Shown here: positions 7,130-15,717 of the stretch, piece by piece | How positions within the stretch are numbered: the stretch's first letter is position 1 | How the letters are laid out: each line of letters begins with the position of its first letter | DNA from: AEGEAN-183 sp964002385 | GTDB lineage: Bacteria; Pseudomonadota; Gammaproteobacteria; Magnimaribacterales; Magnimaribacteraceae | Assembly (NCBI GenBank): GCA_964002385.1 | Contig: CAXFFS010000014.1 | Span: 1 to 22,399 of the forward strand | DNA: 22,399 nt | Direction: 5' to 3' | Notes under the pieces: generated by a model | Told to the model about the DNA's origin: nothing | Seen by the model: the letters and a program-made list of their open reading frames with translations, nothing else | The model's database searches: none | Position numbers and translations under genes: made by a program

Positions 7130-8374
7130 ATGAAAAAACTTCCTTCAATTATATGGTTACTATCAGGCGGCCTTTTTTTTGTAGGAGCTGGTCAATCAGT
7201 AGTTTTTATCACTATCCCTCCCTTAGCTAGGGATTTAGGACTGAATGAGATTCAGACAGGTTCTATATTTGCATCTTCAGCTCTGGCATGGATGGTATTT
7301 AGTCCGTACTGGGGTAGGCTAAGTGATCGCAGAGGAAGAAAGAAGGTTGTTTTAATAGGACTTCTGGGCTGTGCTTTGTCTTTAATACTATTTAGCTCAG
7401 CTCTTACCCTGGGTACTTCTAATGTTCTTTTAGGTTGGAAACTATTAGCTGTCTTAATTTTAGCTAGAATGGTAAACGGTGTTTTAGGTAGTGCTACTAG
7501 ACCTGCAGCTGGAGCTTGGATAGCTGATGTTACTAATCCAGAAGAAAGGGGAGCTGGCTATGGGCGACTAAATTCAGGATTTTCTGCAGGAAGAATAGTT
7601 GGACCAGCTATAGCTGGATTTCTGTTGTTAATTTCTTACACTCTTCCATTCTATCTATTCTCCCTTGGTCTTGTTGTAACAACTCTAGTTTTAATTGGCC
7701 AACCTTCAAAGCATAAAGAGTTAAAGAGTAAGAAGGAAGAAAGTAAATTGAGGTTATCAGATAATCAGGTATGGCCATTTCTAGCAGTTGCTGCTGGAAT
7801 GGGGATTTGTAATTCAATGTTAGTTCAAACGGCCTCATTCTTTTTTCTAGATATAGTAACTCCTATGGCTTCAAATCCTATTACTTATGCAAGTATAGGG
7901 TTTATGTTAATGGCATTTGGAAGTTTATTAGGGCAGTTATTATTAGCTGATAGGTTAAGAATTTCTCCTGGATCTTTAGTTCGTTATGGCACATTAGTAA
8001 CAGGCATTTCACTATTAGGTATATCTCTATTTAACTCACTCACAGCCATTTATTTTCTTTTCTTCTTTTTAGGATTAGGTCATGGAACTCAAAGTACAGG
8101 ATTATCTGCTTCTCTATCTTTATCTGTAGGTCAAGAAAATCAAGGCAAGGCAAATGGCTTTATGGGGATGATTTTGCCCATAGGGCATGTAGTTTCTCCT
8201 ATTTTAGCAATGCCTTTGTATATGGTCTCTCCGACCTATCCTTATCTTCTAGGTTTTATAATCATGTTTTTTACACTACTATTTGTAGAAAAAAATTCTA
8301 GACATAAATGGATAAGAAATAAAGGCTACAGAAGGGTTCCTCAAGACCAAAACCAAGCAGTTGAGGAAGGTTAA
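7130..8374 (+). CDS. Major facilitator superfamily transporter (DHA1-like exporter)
   Basis: Inner-membrane protein of 414 residues with about twelve hydrophobic segments and a charged central loop around residues 193-212 (KHKELKSKKEESK). MFS motif A is clear between helices 2 and 3: GRLSDRRGRKK, about 62-72. The PAAGAWIADVTNPEERGAGYG stretch (about 125-145), with a following GRIVGPAIAG, is the helix-4/5 motif region common in drug:H+ antiporters of the DHA1 (TetA/Bcr-like) group. The substrate is unknown. The first helix starts within ten residues of the ATG, so the start is credible, but no Shine-Dalgarno precedes it and the hairpin at 7096-7120 lies immediately upstream. It precedes the SDR/aldehyde dehydrogenase pair by 50 bases. 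Confidence 0.88.
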   Translation: MKKLPSIIWLLSGGLFFVGAGQSVVFITIPPLARDLGLNEIQTGSIFASSALAWMVFSPYWGRLSDRRGRKKVVLIGLLGCALSLILFSSALTLGTSNVLLGWKLLAVLILARMVNGVLGSATRPAAGAWIADVTNPEERGAGYGRLNSGFSAGRIVGPAIAGFLLLISYTLPFYLFSLGLVVTTLVLIGQPSKHKELKSKKEESKLRLSDNQVWPFLAVAAGMGICNSMLVQTASFFFLDIVTPMASNPITYASIGFMLMAFGSLLGQLLLADRLRISPGSLVRYGTLVTGISLLGISLFNSLTAIYFLFFFLGLGHGTQSTGLSASLSLSVGQENQGKANGFMGMILPIGHVVSPILAMPLYMVSPTYPYLLGFIIMFFTLLFVEKNSRHKWIRNKGYRRVPQDQNQAVEEG

Positions 8375-8411
8375 TTGGTGTTATTATAAAAATATTAAAA
8401 TTACCTTAAAT

Positions 8412-8415
8412 AGGA
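8412..8415 (+). promoter_or_regulatory. Ribosome binding site of the SDR gene
   Basis: AGGA nine bases before ATG 8425 supports the chosen start. Confidence 0.45.
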
Positions 8416-8424
8416 CAAATAATT

Positions 8425-9312
8425 ATGTTTAAAGATGATTTATTAAAAGGCAAAAGAATTTTAGTTACCGGTGGGGGAACTGGACTAGGTAAAGAGATGT
8501 CTAGGTATTTTTTGAAATACGGAGCTGAAGTGTTGATTTGTGGAAGAAGAGTAGGGGTATTAGAAGAGACAGCTAAAGAATTAATGGATGAAAATGGCGG
8601 AATTATAAAATGTTACGGGTTAGACATTAGAGGAGCACAGGATGTTGATGAAACTATAGGTGAAATTTTTGCAGAAGGGCCTTTAGATGGGCTAGTTAAT
8701 AACGCTGCAGGTAATTTTATTTCTCGAACACAAGATTTATCACATAGAGGCTTTGAAGCCATTGCCAGTATAGTTTTTCACGGAACCTTTTACGTAACTC
8801 ATTCGGTGGGTAAAAGATGGATAGAACTTGGAAAAGGAGGATCTATTTTATCTATTTTAGCTACTTGGGTATGGACAGGATCAGCTTTTACCGTTCCTTC
8901 AGCAATGTCAAAAAGCGGGATTAATGCCATGACAAAATCTCTAGCTACAGAATGGGGTCATACCGGCATTAGATTAAATGCTATAGCACCAGGACCTTTT
9001 CCTACTGAAGGTGCGTGGGCTAGGCTATCTCCTAATCAAGACCCCAATGATACTTCTGGTCAGGGAGCATACAGCGAAAACCCTATGGGAAGAGTAGGAA
9101 AAATGGAAGAATTAGGGAACTTGGCAACTTTTTTAATGTCAGATGGATGTGACTATCTAACTGGCCAAACTATTGCTATTGACGGAGGAGAGTATTTGAC
9201 TGGAGGTACCTTTTATAGAGCCCTTGCTTCTATGAAAGATGAGGATTGGGATGCAATAAAAGCTACAATAAAAGCTACAAATGAGAAAGACAAAGCTAAA
9301 AGAACAGTTTAG
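8425..9312 (+). CDS. SDR oxidoreductase, 2,4-dienoyl-CoA reductase-like
   Basis: Short-chain dehydrogenase/reductase of 295 residues. The NAD(P)-binding motif TGGGTGLG is at 15-22 with Arg41-Arg42 after the second strand, suggesting NADPH. NNAAGNF is at 92-98. The PSAMSK segment (158-163) replaces the usual YxxxK, as in mitochondrial 2,4-dienoyl-CoA reductase DECR1 (PSASAK). Downstream APGPFPTEGAWARL and IDGGEYLTGG also match that group, whose members reduce dienoyl- or enoyl-CoA intermediates in unsaturated fatty-acid beta-oxidation. In DECR1 the catalytic tyrosine lies in TTIYAETGS. The aligned residue here is Trp148 (ATWVWTGS, codon TGG 8866-8868), so the activity may differ. Lys163 and Ser159 are kept. 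The aldehyde dehydrogenase starts 20 bases later, so the two are likely cotranscribed. Confidence 0.88.
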   Translation: MFKDDLLKGKRILVTGGGTGLGKEMSRYFLKYGAEVLICGRRVGVLEETAKELMDENGGIIKCYGLDIRGAQDVDETIGEIFAEGPLDGLVNNAAGNFISRTQDLSHRGFEAIASIVFHGTFYVTHSVGKRWIELGKGGSILSILATWVWTGSAFTVPSAMSKSGINAMTKSLATEWGHTGIRLNAIAPGPFPTEGAWARLSPNQDPNDTSGQGAYSENPMGRVGKMEELGNLATFLMSDGCDYLTGQTIAIDGGEYLTGGTFYRALASMKDEDWDAIKATIKATNEKDKAKRTV

Positions 9313-9322
9313 ATTATGTATT

Positions 9323-9328
9323 AGGAGG
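9323..9328 (+). promoter_or_regulatory. Strong Shine-Dalgarno of the aldehyde dehydrogenase gene
   Basis: AGGAGG, four bases before ATG 9333, is the strongest ribosome site in the window and fixes the start. Confidence 0.65.
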
Positions 9329-9332
9329 AATT

Positions 9333-10772
9333 ATGACTAACACAACAATTATAGAAATGAAGAAGGTCTTGGATCTTCAGAAACAACTTCATGTCCAAGA
9401 AGGGCCTCCGAGTGCTCAGCTTAGGAAAGACAGAATAGATAGATGTATTTCAATGGTAAAAAAATATCAAAATGAAATAATTTCTGCTCTACAAGAAGAT
9501 TTTGGTAATAGAGACCCAATTATGAGTATAGCCACTGAGGTTATGTCAGCTATAGGTCCTTTAGAGCATGCCAAAAAGAACTTAGTTAAATGGATGAAGC
9601 CTGAAAAAAGAAAAGCTGAGATAGCTCCACTAGGCCCTCTTTTAAGCTTGATGGGAGCAAGAGCTAGAATTGAATATCAACCCATGGGCACAGTGGGATG
9701 TATCAGTCCTTGGAACTTTCCTGTTAATTTAGTATTAGCTCCAATGGGAGGAATTTTAGCTGCAGGGAATAGGGTTATGGTAAAGCCTTCTGAAATTACC
9801 CCAGCTACCTCAGAAGTTATGAAAACAATGTTTGAAGAATATTTCGATGAAGTAGAAATTGCTGTCTTTACAGGTGATGCTGAAGTAGGGGCTGCATTTA
9901 GTAGTTTACCTTTTGACCATATGCTTTTTACTGGAGGAACTGCTATAGCAAAGCATGTAATGAAAGCTGCCTCTGAAAATCTTGTACCACTAACTTTAGA
10001 GTTAGGAGGTAAGTCACCTGTTATTCTTGGAAAAGATTCAGATATAGCTGGTGCTGCAGTTAGGGTGATGCAGGGAAAAACCATGAATGCAGGCCAAATT
10101 TGTTTAGCTCCAGACTACGCTTTGGTGCCTAAAGAAAAAGTTTCTGAATTTGTTGAAGAAAGTGTGAGTGCAGTCTCAACTATGTATCCTTCATTAAAGG
10201 ATAATGAAGATTACACTTCTATCATTAATGAAAAACACTTTGATCGAATACAAAGTTATTTAAAAGACGCTAAAGACAAAGGAGCAGAAATAGTTGAGAT
10301 AAACCCGAGTGAAGAAGATTTTTCACAACAACCTCATTACAAGATACCACCTACCTTAGTATTAAACCCGACTGAGGATATGAAGTTAATGCAAGAAGAA
10401 ATTTTTGGACCTGTTCTTCCTATCAAGTCTTATGAGAATGTAGAAGATTCAGTTAATTATGTGAATGCAAAAGATCGTCCCTTAGGTCTTTATTATTTTG
10501 GTAACAATAAAAAAGAGCAAGACTATGTTTTAAAGCATACTACTTCAGGAGGGGTGACAGTGAATGATGTTATTTCACATATAACCATGGAAGATCTTCC
10601 GTTTGGAGGAGTTGGCCCAAGTGGAATGGGTTCTTATCATGGATATGATGGCTTCAAGGAATTTTCGCATGCTAAATCAATTTATAAACAAGTTAAATTA
10701 AATTTAAATAAGTTTGCAGGCTTAGTTCCCCCTTATAAAAGTAAAGCTGATAAAGCCTCTGCTTCTTCATAA
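9333..10772 (+). CDS. Aldehyde dehydrogenase, coniferyl-aldehyde-dehydrogenase-like
   Basis: NAD(P)-dependent aldehyde dehydrogenase, 479 residues, oxidising an aldehyde to its acid. The catalytic residues are present: Asn128 (SPWNFPVN), Glu223 (LELGGKSP) and Cys257 (NAGQICLAPDY). The C-terminal EEIFGPVLPIKSY and PFGGVGPSGMGSYHG motifs are also conserved. The compact length and the NAGQICLAPDYALVP, PSGMGSYHG and GFKEFSHAKSI sequences are those of the class-3-like branch that includes bacterial coniferyl aldehyde dehydrogenase (CalB) and fatty aldehyde dehydrogenases. The true substrate may be any medium- or long-chain or aromatic aldehyde. Pairing with a dienoyl-CoA-reductase-like SDR favours lipid-derived aldehydes (inference). 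Confidence 0.92.
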   Translation: MTNTTIIEMKKVLDLQKQLHVQEGPPSAQLRKDRIDRCISMVKKYQNEIISALQEDFGNRDPIMSIATEVMSAIGPLEHAKKNLVKWMKPEKRKAEIAPLGPLLSLMGARARIEYQPMGTVGCISPWNFPVNLVLAPMGGILAAGNRVMVKPSEITPATSEVMKTMFEEYFDEVEIAVFTGDAEVGAAFSSLPFDHMLFTGGTAIAKHVMKAASENLVPLTLELGGKSPVILGKDSDIAGAAVRVMQGKTMNAGQICLAPDYALVPKEKVSEFVEESVSAVSTMYPSLKDNEDYTSIINEKHFDRIQSYLKDAKDKGAEIVEINPSEEDFSQQPHYKIPPTLVLNPTEDMKLMQEEIFGPVLPIKSYENVEDSVNYVNAKDRPLGLYYFGNNKKEQDYVLKHTTSGGVTVNDVISHITMEDLPFGGVGPSGMGSYHGYDGFKEFSHAKSIYKQVKLNLNKFAGLVPPYKSKADKASASS

Positions 10773-10801
10773 GAAAATTAAAATAAACTTCCACTTCGGT
10801 C

Positions 10802-12046
10802 ATGACTTCTTTACCGTTATTTATAGCTATTAAATACTTAAGAGGTAAGAAATCTGGTTTCTTATCTTTTGTATCCTCTGCTGGATTTATAGGTGTTGCA
10901 CTTGGTGTGGCTGTCTTAATTCTTGTGTCTTCTGTAATGAATGGATTTGAAAAAGAATTGAGGGAAAGAGTTCTTCAGTCTATTCCTCACGCATCTATTA
11001 TAGGAGGCATTAAAGTTGATCAAGTTTCTAAAGTCAGAGATATTCTGTCAGAAAGTAATGAAATTGAAGCTACCTCTCCGTATATAGAGTCTCAAGGTTT
11101 AATAGGTTCGTCAGAGTCTTTAAAGGGAATTTATATCTTCGGAGTAGATTCTATTTTAGAACAGAATGTTTCTATTGTTAGTTCAAGAATAATAGACGGT
11201 TCTTGGAATTCACTTAATGAAGAAAAATATGGGATTATTATCGGAGATATACTTGCGTTCCAATTAGGGGTCAGTGTTGGCAACATGGTCAATGTGCTTG
11301 TTCCTGATACAACTTTAGGACTTGCTGGAATTCTCCCTCGCACTAAAAGATTTAAAGTAACTGGGATTTTTAGCATAGGGGCACCAGAAATGGATCAGTC
11401 TTTTGCTTATATAAATATAACCAATGCCCAAAAATTACTTAGGATGAATAATGCTGTCCATGGAATAAGGATTAGATATAAAGATCTTTTTCAAGCTCCT
11501 AATCTGGTTAAGTTAGACACTGTTATGGTTAATCAAGCACTCAATACTTACTACTCTTCAAGTAATTGGACTAATACCTATGGAACTTTATTTAAGGCAA
11601 TTAATATGGAGAAGTTTCTAGTTTTTCTTTTACTCTCCCTAGTAATAGTAATAGCTGTTTTTAACATTGTTTCCCTTTCGGTAATGACTATTAATGAGAA
11701 GAGATCTCAAATAGCAATACTTATGACTATTGGAGCAACGCAATCCTTTGTCCAAAGAATTTTTATGTATTTTGGTAGTTTGATAGGTCTTACTGGAACT
11801 CTTTTAGGTTTATTAATAGGCTTATCTATTACTTATTTTTTAGGTCCCATTGTTAGTTTTCTAGAGAGTTTATTGGGTATAAAGTTTTTAGAGGTATATT
11901 TTATTAATTATTTCCCAGTTGACTTTAGATTAAGTTGGATTGCAGTTATTTGCTTAACCGCTTTATCTCTAACTGTTTTAGCAAGCTTTTATCCATCCAG
12001 ATTAGCTTCTAAAATAAATCCAGCCGAGGTACTTAGATATGAGTGA
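10802..12046 (+). CDS. lolC: Lipoprotein-releasing ABC transporter permease (LolC/LolE/LolF type)
   Basis: Inner-membrane permease of 414 residues of the LolCDE machine that extracts mature outer-membrane lipoproteins and hands them to LolA. The N-terminus IAIKYLRGKKSGFLSFVSSAGFIG is the family signature, followed by a first helix with GVALGVAVLILVSSVMNGF and a large periplasmic domain (about residues 45-265). Three more helices follow near 270-295, 320-345 and 375-400, and it ends in the typical PAEVLRYE. It overlaps lolD by eight bases. E. coli uses two different permeases flanking LolD; only one is seen here, which would suit a LolF-type homodimer unless lolE is elsewhere. It starts the envelope operon, 29 bases after the aldehyde dehydrogenase, without an evident ribosome site. 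Confidence 0.93.
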   Translation: MTSLPLFIAIKYLRGKKSGFLSFVSSAGFIGVALGVAVLILVSSVMNGFEKELRERVLQSIPHASIIGGIKVDQVSKVRDILSESNEIEATSPYIESQGLIGSSESLKGIYIFGVDSILEQNVSIVSSRIIDGSWNSLNEEKYGIIIGDILAFQLGVSVGNMVNVLVPDTTLGLAGILPRTKRFKVTGIFSIGAPEMDQSFAYINITNAQKLLRMNNAVHGIRIRYKDLFQAPNLVKLDTVMVNQALNTYYSSSNWTNTYGTLFKAINMEKFLVFLLLSLVIVIAVFNIVSLSVMTINEKRSQIAILMTIGATQSFVQRIFMYFGSLIGLTGTLLGLLIGLSITYFLGPIVSFLESLLGIKFLEVYFINYFPVDFRLSWIAVICLTALSLTVLASFYPSRLASKINPAEVLRYE

Positions 12047-12695
12047 TTTAATATTTAAGTGTTCAAATATTTCAAAGAGTTTCGATCAAGGAAATAAAAC
12101 AGTGGAAGTTTTAAAAAATATAGATTTCACCTTAGAACAGTCAACAAGTGTTTCAATCGTCGGGCCATCTGGCTCTGGTAAAACAACCTTTCTAAATGTT
12201 CTATCAGGTTTAGATAGCCCTTCAGCAGGTAAAGTTTTTTATAAAGAAAAAGACATAAATAATTTGAATGATAAGGAGAGGGCTTCAATAAGGAATAAAG
12301 AAATAGGTTTTGTTTACCAATTCCATCATTTACTTCCTGAGTTTACTGCTCTTGAGAATGTATCTTTACCAATGTTAATTTCAGGCTTAAAAATGGAAGA
12401 AGCTATTGAAAAAAGCAGTCGTTTACTAAAGAAAGTAAACTTAGAAAATAGAATGGATCATAAACCTTCAGAATTATCAGGTGGGGAAAGGCAAAGAGTT
12501 GCTGTGGCTAGATCTTTATCCAATTCACCATCGTGTTTAATTATGGACGAACCCACCGGAGATCTAGATGCTCATAACGCACTTAAAGTATCGAATACTA
12601 TCTTGGAGTTGTCTGATGAATTCAATATTAGTTTAATTATTGCAACCCATGATGTTTCTTTATCATCTAGGACAAAAAAAATATTTAACTTATAG
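12039..12695 (+). CDS. lolD: Lipoprotein-releasing system ATP-binding protein
   Basis: ABC ATPase of 218 residues that powers lipoprotein extraction with the preceding permease. Walker A GPSGSGKTT is at 42-50, the signature LSGGERQRVAVARSL starts at 146, Walker B ends in Asp170-Glu171 (LIMDEPTGDLD), and the switch histidine is in IATHD near 205. The length is typical of LolD and MacB-like ATPases, and the Q-loop YQFHHLLPEFTALENV is LolD-like. The start overlaps lolC by eight bases, so translation is probably coupled. The fused msbA-lpxK follows after eight bases. Confidence 0.95.
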   Translation: MSDLIFKCSNISKSFDQGNKTVEVLKNIDFTLEQSTSVSIVGPSGSGKTTFLNVLSGLDSPSAGKVFYKEKDINNLNDKERASIRNKEIGFVYQFHHLLPEFTALENVSLPMLISGLKMEEAIEKSSRLLKKVNLENRMDHKPSELSGGERQRVAVARSLSNSPSCLIMDEPTGDLDAHNALKVSNTILELSDEFNISLIIATHDVSLSSRTKKIFNL

Positions 12696-12703
12696 GCAGA
12701 GTA

Positions 12704-15535
12704 GTGGAAAAAGCTGATATTTTAAATAAAACTAAACCTTCTGATTTTAAGATATATGGAAGGCTTATATCCTATGTACTTCCATACTTCCCTCAATTCT
12801 TAATAAGTATTTTAGGGTTTGCAGTCTTCGCAGGTTCGCAAGTAGCCTTTGCAGAATGGTTAAAACGCGTCATAGATTATACAAATAATCCAACAGAGGA
12901 CTGGAGGCTCATATGGCCTATCTTATTAATCCTAATTGCTCTAGTTAGAGGGGTAAGTTTTTTTATCGGTAACTATCTCCTTGCATCTATTTCTAACAGA
13001 TTAGTTCATGAACTCAGAACTGATCTTTTTAACAAAATACCAGTTTTACCGAGTTCTTTTTTTGATACCAGGAGTTCTGGACACTTAGTTTCAAGAATTA
13101 CCTTTAACGTTATGCAAGTAACTGGTGCAGCAACCAATGCTTTAAAAATTCTTATAAGGGAAGGACTTCTGGTAATTGGGCTTGTCTCCTACTTAATGTT
13201 ATTAAATTTTAAATTGGCTTCCATTTTCTTTTTAGCAGCTCCATTTATTGCTTTAGTAGTTGGATATGCAGGCAGGAGGTTAAGAAAAATTAGTAGCCGA
13301 ATTCAAACAGCTATGGGTGATGTAACACATGTAGCTTCAGAGACGATCAGTGCTTACAAGGAAGTTAAGGCTTTTGGAGGTAAAGATTACGAAGTGAAGC
13401 GATTCTTTAAAGCTAGTGACAATAATAGAGTGCAGAATCTAAAACTTGAAGCAACTAACGCTCTCGCTTCTCCTCTCATACAGTTGTTAGTTTCAGCAGC
13501 CTTGGCTTTAATAACTTGGCTTGCACTTGATCCCTCAGTCTTAAAAGACATGAGTCCAGGTGGATTTGTTGCTTTTTTTGGGGCTGCTGGCATGTTAGCT
13601 AAGCCCGTAAGGCAACTGTCAGAAATAAATAGTCAAATTCAGAAAGGATTAGCTGCAGCTAGTGATATTTTTGAACAGCTTGATGAAGAGCCTGAGAAGA
13701 ATGAAGGAACTTATGAGAAAGAACAGATTCAAGGCCTAATAGAATTTAAAGATCTATTTTTCTCTTACAACCAAGAATCCCCAGAGGTCCTCACAAATAT
13801 AAATCTTACTATTGATCCTGGAGAGACCGTAGCTTTTGTAGGTAAATCTGGCGCGGGTAAAACATCTTTAGTTAGTCTTATTCCCAGATTTTATGGTGAT
13901 TTTAAGGGCGAGATAAGTCTGGATGGAATCCCTCTAGAGGATTACGAAATAAATAACCTAAGGTCTCATATTTCATTAGTAGGACAAAATATCACTTTAT
14001 TCAATGACACTGTAAATAAGAACATAAGTTATGGATCTACAGAAGAAGATTTTGATTTAATACAGTCAGCTTCAAAGAAAGCTCATGCGGATGAATTTGT
14101 TAAAGCTATGCCAGATGGATATGAGACAGTCGTTGGGGATGATGGGGTTCTCTTATCTGGCGGGCAAAGACAAAGAATAGCTATAGCTAGGGCTATATTA
14201 AAGGATTCTCCAATTTTAATTCTTGATGAGGCCACTTCAGCTCTGGATTCAGAGTCTGAAGAATACATCCAAGATGCAATGTCTGAACTGACCAAAGGGC
14301 GAACTACTTTAGTCATAGCGCATAGGCTGTCTACCATAGAAAATGCAGACAAGATTGTAGTCTTAGAAGAAGGAAAGATTGTTGAACAAGGCACTCATAA
14401 AGAACTATTAAAGAAGGGGAAGCATTATGCAAGTCTTCATGCAAAGCAGTTTAAAGATGATCCTATCTCTCAACAAATAGAAATAACCAAACAACCCGAA
14501 GACTCTGACTTAGCCTTTTTACCTACTTCTAAAGACCATACCCCTTATCTAGAAAAATCTTGGTACAACAGAAGTTTCTGGTTATGGCTCTTATGGCCAC
14601 TATCTTTAGTAACAAAAAAGGTATCAGAGCGGAGATTAAAGAAATTCTTGAAAGGAAAAACTAAGTCTTGGAAGGCAAATATTCCTCTTATTGTAGTCGG
14701 TAATATAGTAGCAGGCGGTACAGGAAAAACACCCTTTGTAATCTGGTTATCTAAGAAACTCGTAGACTTAGGTTATAAGCCAGGTGTTATAAGTAGAGGA
14801 TATGGAGGCAAAGCGAAAAAGTATCCATTGGTTATGGAAGATACAACTAGGGTAAGAGTTTCTGGGGATGAAGCAAAATTAATCTATCAGAATGCAAAAG
14901 TCCCAGTATATGTTTCGCCAAACAGAGTAGCAGCGGCAAAACAAATGATTGAAGAAACTGATTGTAATGTAATTATAAGTGATGATGGACTTCAGCATTA
15001 TCAACTCGATAGAGATATGGAAATTATGATTTTTGACGGTTCTAGAGGTATTGGCAATGAGCTTTGTTTACCTGCAGGTCCTTTAAGGGAACCAGTTGAA
15101 AGGATTGCTTCAGTTGATTTTATTGTTAGTTCTAATAAGTCTTTATCTAAACAAGGTATAAATGAGAATGCCATAATGAAATATAAAGCAACTGAATGGG
15201 TACGACTTTCAGACCAGAAGAAGGTTACTTTAAATTCCTGGCCTCTGGGTAAAGTAATTCATGGTGTTGCTGGTATTGGAAATCCTTCAAAATTTTTTAC
15301 AACATTAAAGGAATTAAACTTCAAAGTTATCGAACATTCTTTTCCAGATCATTATCAATTTACAGAAGACGACCTTACTTTTTCAGAACAGTTACCTATA
15401 GTTATGACAGAAAAAGACGCTGCAAGATGTCATAAAATACAAGTAAAGAATATTTGGGTTTTAAAAATAGAAGCTGAATTACCAGATGAATTTGCACTTC
15501 AATTAGTCAATGAAATAAAAGAGAAAGTTAAATGA
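12704..15535 (+). CDS. msbA-lpxK: Fusion protein: lipid A flippase MsbA + tetraacyldisaccharide 4'-kinase LpxK
   Basis: One uninterrupted frame of 943 residues from a GTG start. Residues 1 to about 588 are a complete MsbA-type half-transporter: six-helix membrane domain, Walker A GKSGAGKT (380-387), signature LSGGQRQ (484-490), Walker B Asp508-Glu509 and His540. It flips core-lipid A across the inner membrane. A polar linker (about 589-612) leads to a full LpxK domain (about 613-943). This begins with the membrane-associated WLWLLWPLSLV helix, has the P-loop AGGTGKTP (670-677), SRGYGGK, DDGLQH (760-765), LPAGPLRE and VMTEKDAARC, and is comparable in length to free LpxK (~330). LpxK phosphorylates the 4' position of the lipid A disaccharide. 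No ATG, GTG or TTG lies in frame in the linker or early LpxK part, so separate kinase production looks unlikely. It overlaps ycaR by four bases (ATGA). Confidence 0.95.
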   Translation: MEKADILNKTKPSDFKIYGRLISYVLPYFPQFLISILGFAVFAGSQVAFAEWLKRVIDYTNNPTEDWRLIWPILLILIALVRGVSFFIGNYLLASISNRLVHELRTDLFNKIPVLPSSFFDTRSSGHLVSRITFNVMQVTGAATNALKILIREGLLVIGLVSYLMLLNFKLASIFFLAAPFIALVVGYAGRRLRKISSRIQTAMGDVTHVASETISAYKEVKAFGGKDYEVKRFFKASDNNRVQNLKLEATNALASPLIQLLVSAALALITWLALDPSVLKDMSPGGFVAFFGAAGMLAKPVRQLSEINSQIQKGLAAASDIFEQLDEEPEKNEGTYEKEQIQGLIEFKDLFFSYNQESPEVLTNINLTIDPGETVAFVGKSGAGKTSLVSLIPRFYGDFKGEISLDGIPLEDYEINNLRSHISLVGQNITLFNDTVNKNISYGSTEEDFDLIQSASKKAHADEFVKAMPDGYETVVGDDGVLLSGGQRQRIAIARAILKDSPILILDEATSALDSESEEYIQDAMSELTKGRTTLVIAHRLSTIENADKIVVLEEGKIVEQGTHKELLKKGKHYASLHAKQFKDDPISQQIEITKQPEDSDLAFLPTSKDHTPYLEKSWYNRSFWLWLLWPLSLVTKKVSERRLKKFLKGKTKSWKANIPLIVVGNIVAGGTGKTPFVIWLSKKLVDLGYKPGVISRGYGGKAKKYPLVMEDTTRVRVSGDEAKLIYQNAKVPVYVSPNRVAAAKQMIEETDCNVIISDDGLQHYQLDRDMEIMIFDGSRGIGNELCLPAGPLREPVERIASVDFIVSSNKSLSKQGINENAIMKYKATEWVRLSDQKKVTLNSWPLGKVIHGVAGIGNPSKFFTTLKELNFKVIEHSFPDHYQFTEDDLTFSEQLPIVMTEKDAARCHKIQVKNIWVLKIEAELPDEFALQLVNEIKEKVK

Positions 15536-15717
15536 GTAGTATAGATCCTAAGTTAATGGAAATTCTTGTCTGTCCTGTATCTAAAAGTTCTTTAGTACAA
15601 ATAGGTGATGAACTTGTCTGTTATGAAAGTAAATTAGCGTACCCCATAAGAGATGGTATTCCTATCATGCTACCTGAAGAAGCTAGAAAGTTAAAAGAAG
15701 ATGAATTAAAAGAGTGA
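15532..15717 (+). CDS. ycaR: Trm112/YcaR family small protein
   Basis: A 61-residue protein of the UPF0434/Trm112-like family, in the conserved position between lpxK and kdsB. The family motifs DPKLMEILVCP, LAYPIRDGIPIMLPEEAR and a short charged tail are clear. The second cysteine of the CPxC knuckle found in E. coli YcaR is serine here (Cys14-Pro-Val-Ser17), as also happens in some relatives, so zinc binding is doubtful. Its molecular role in Gram-negative bacteria is not established. It overlaps the fusion gene by four bases and kdsB by one. Confidence 0.93.
   Translation: MSSIDPKLMEILVCPVSKSSLVQIGDELVCYESKLAYPIRDGIPIMLPEEARKLKEDELKE

Noticed and set aside
9677..10084. Minus-strand 135-codon open frame inside the aldehyde dehydrogenase gene
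   Set aside because: It is a shadow of a well-conserved gene, with no family resemblance. The same holds for minus-strand frames at 1075-1275, 7608-7838, 11131-11376, 13387-13593, 14083-14394, 15866-16093 and 17222-17410, and for plus-strand frames at 2131-2316, 3028-3231, 19286-19591 and 21891-22094.
15532..15717. Loss of the second zinc-knuckle cysteine in YcaR as a novelty
   Set aside because: Other gammaproteobacterial YcaR proteins that I recall, including the Pseudomonas one, also lack it, so it is normal variation.
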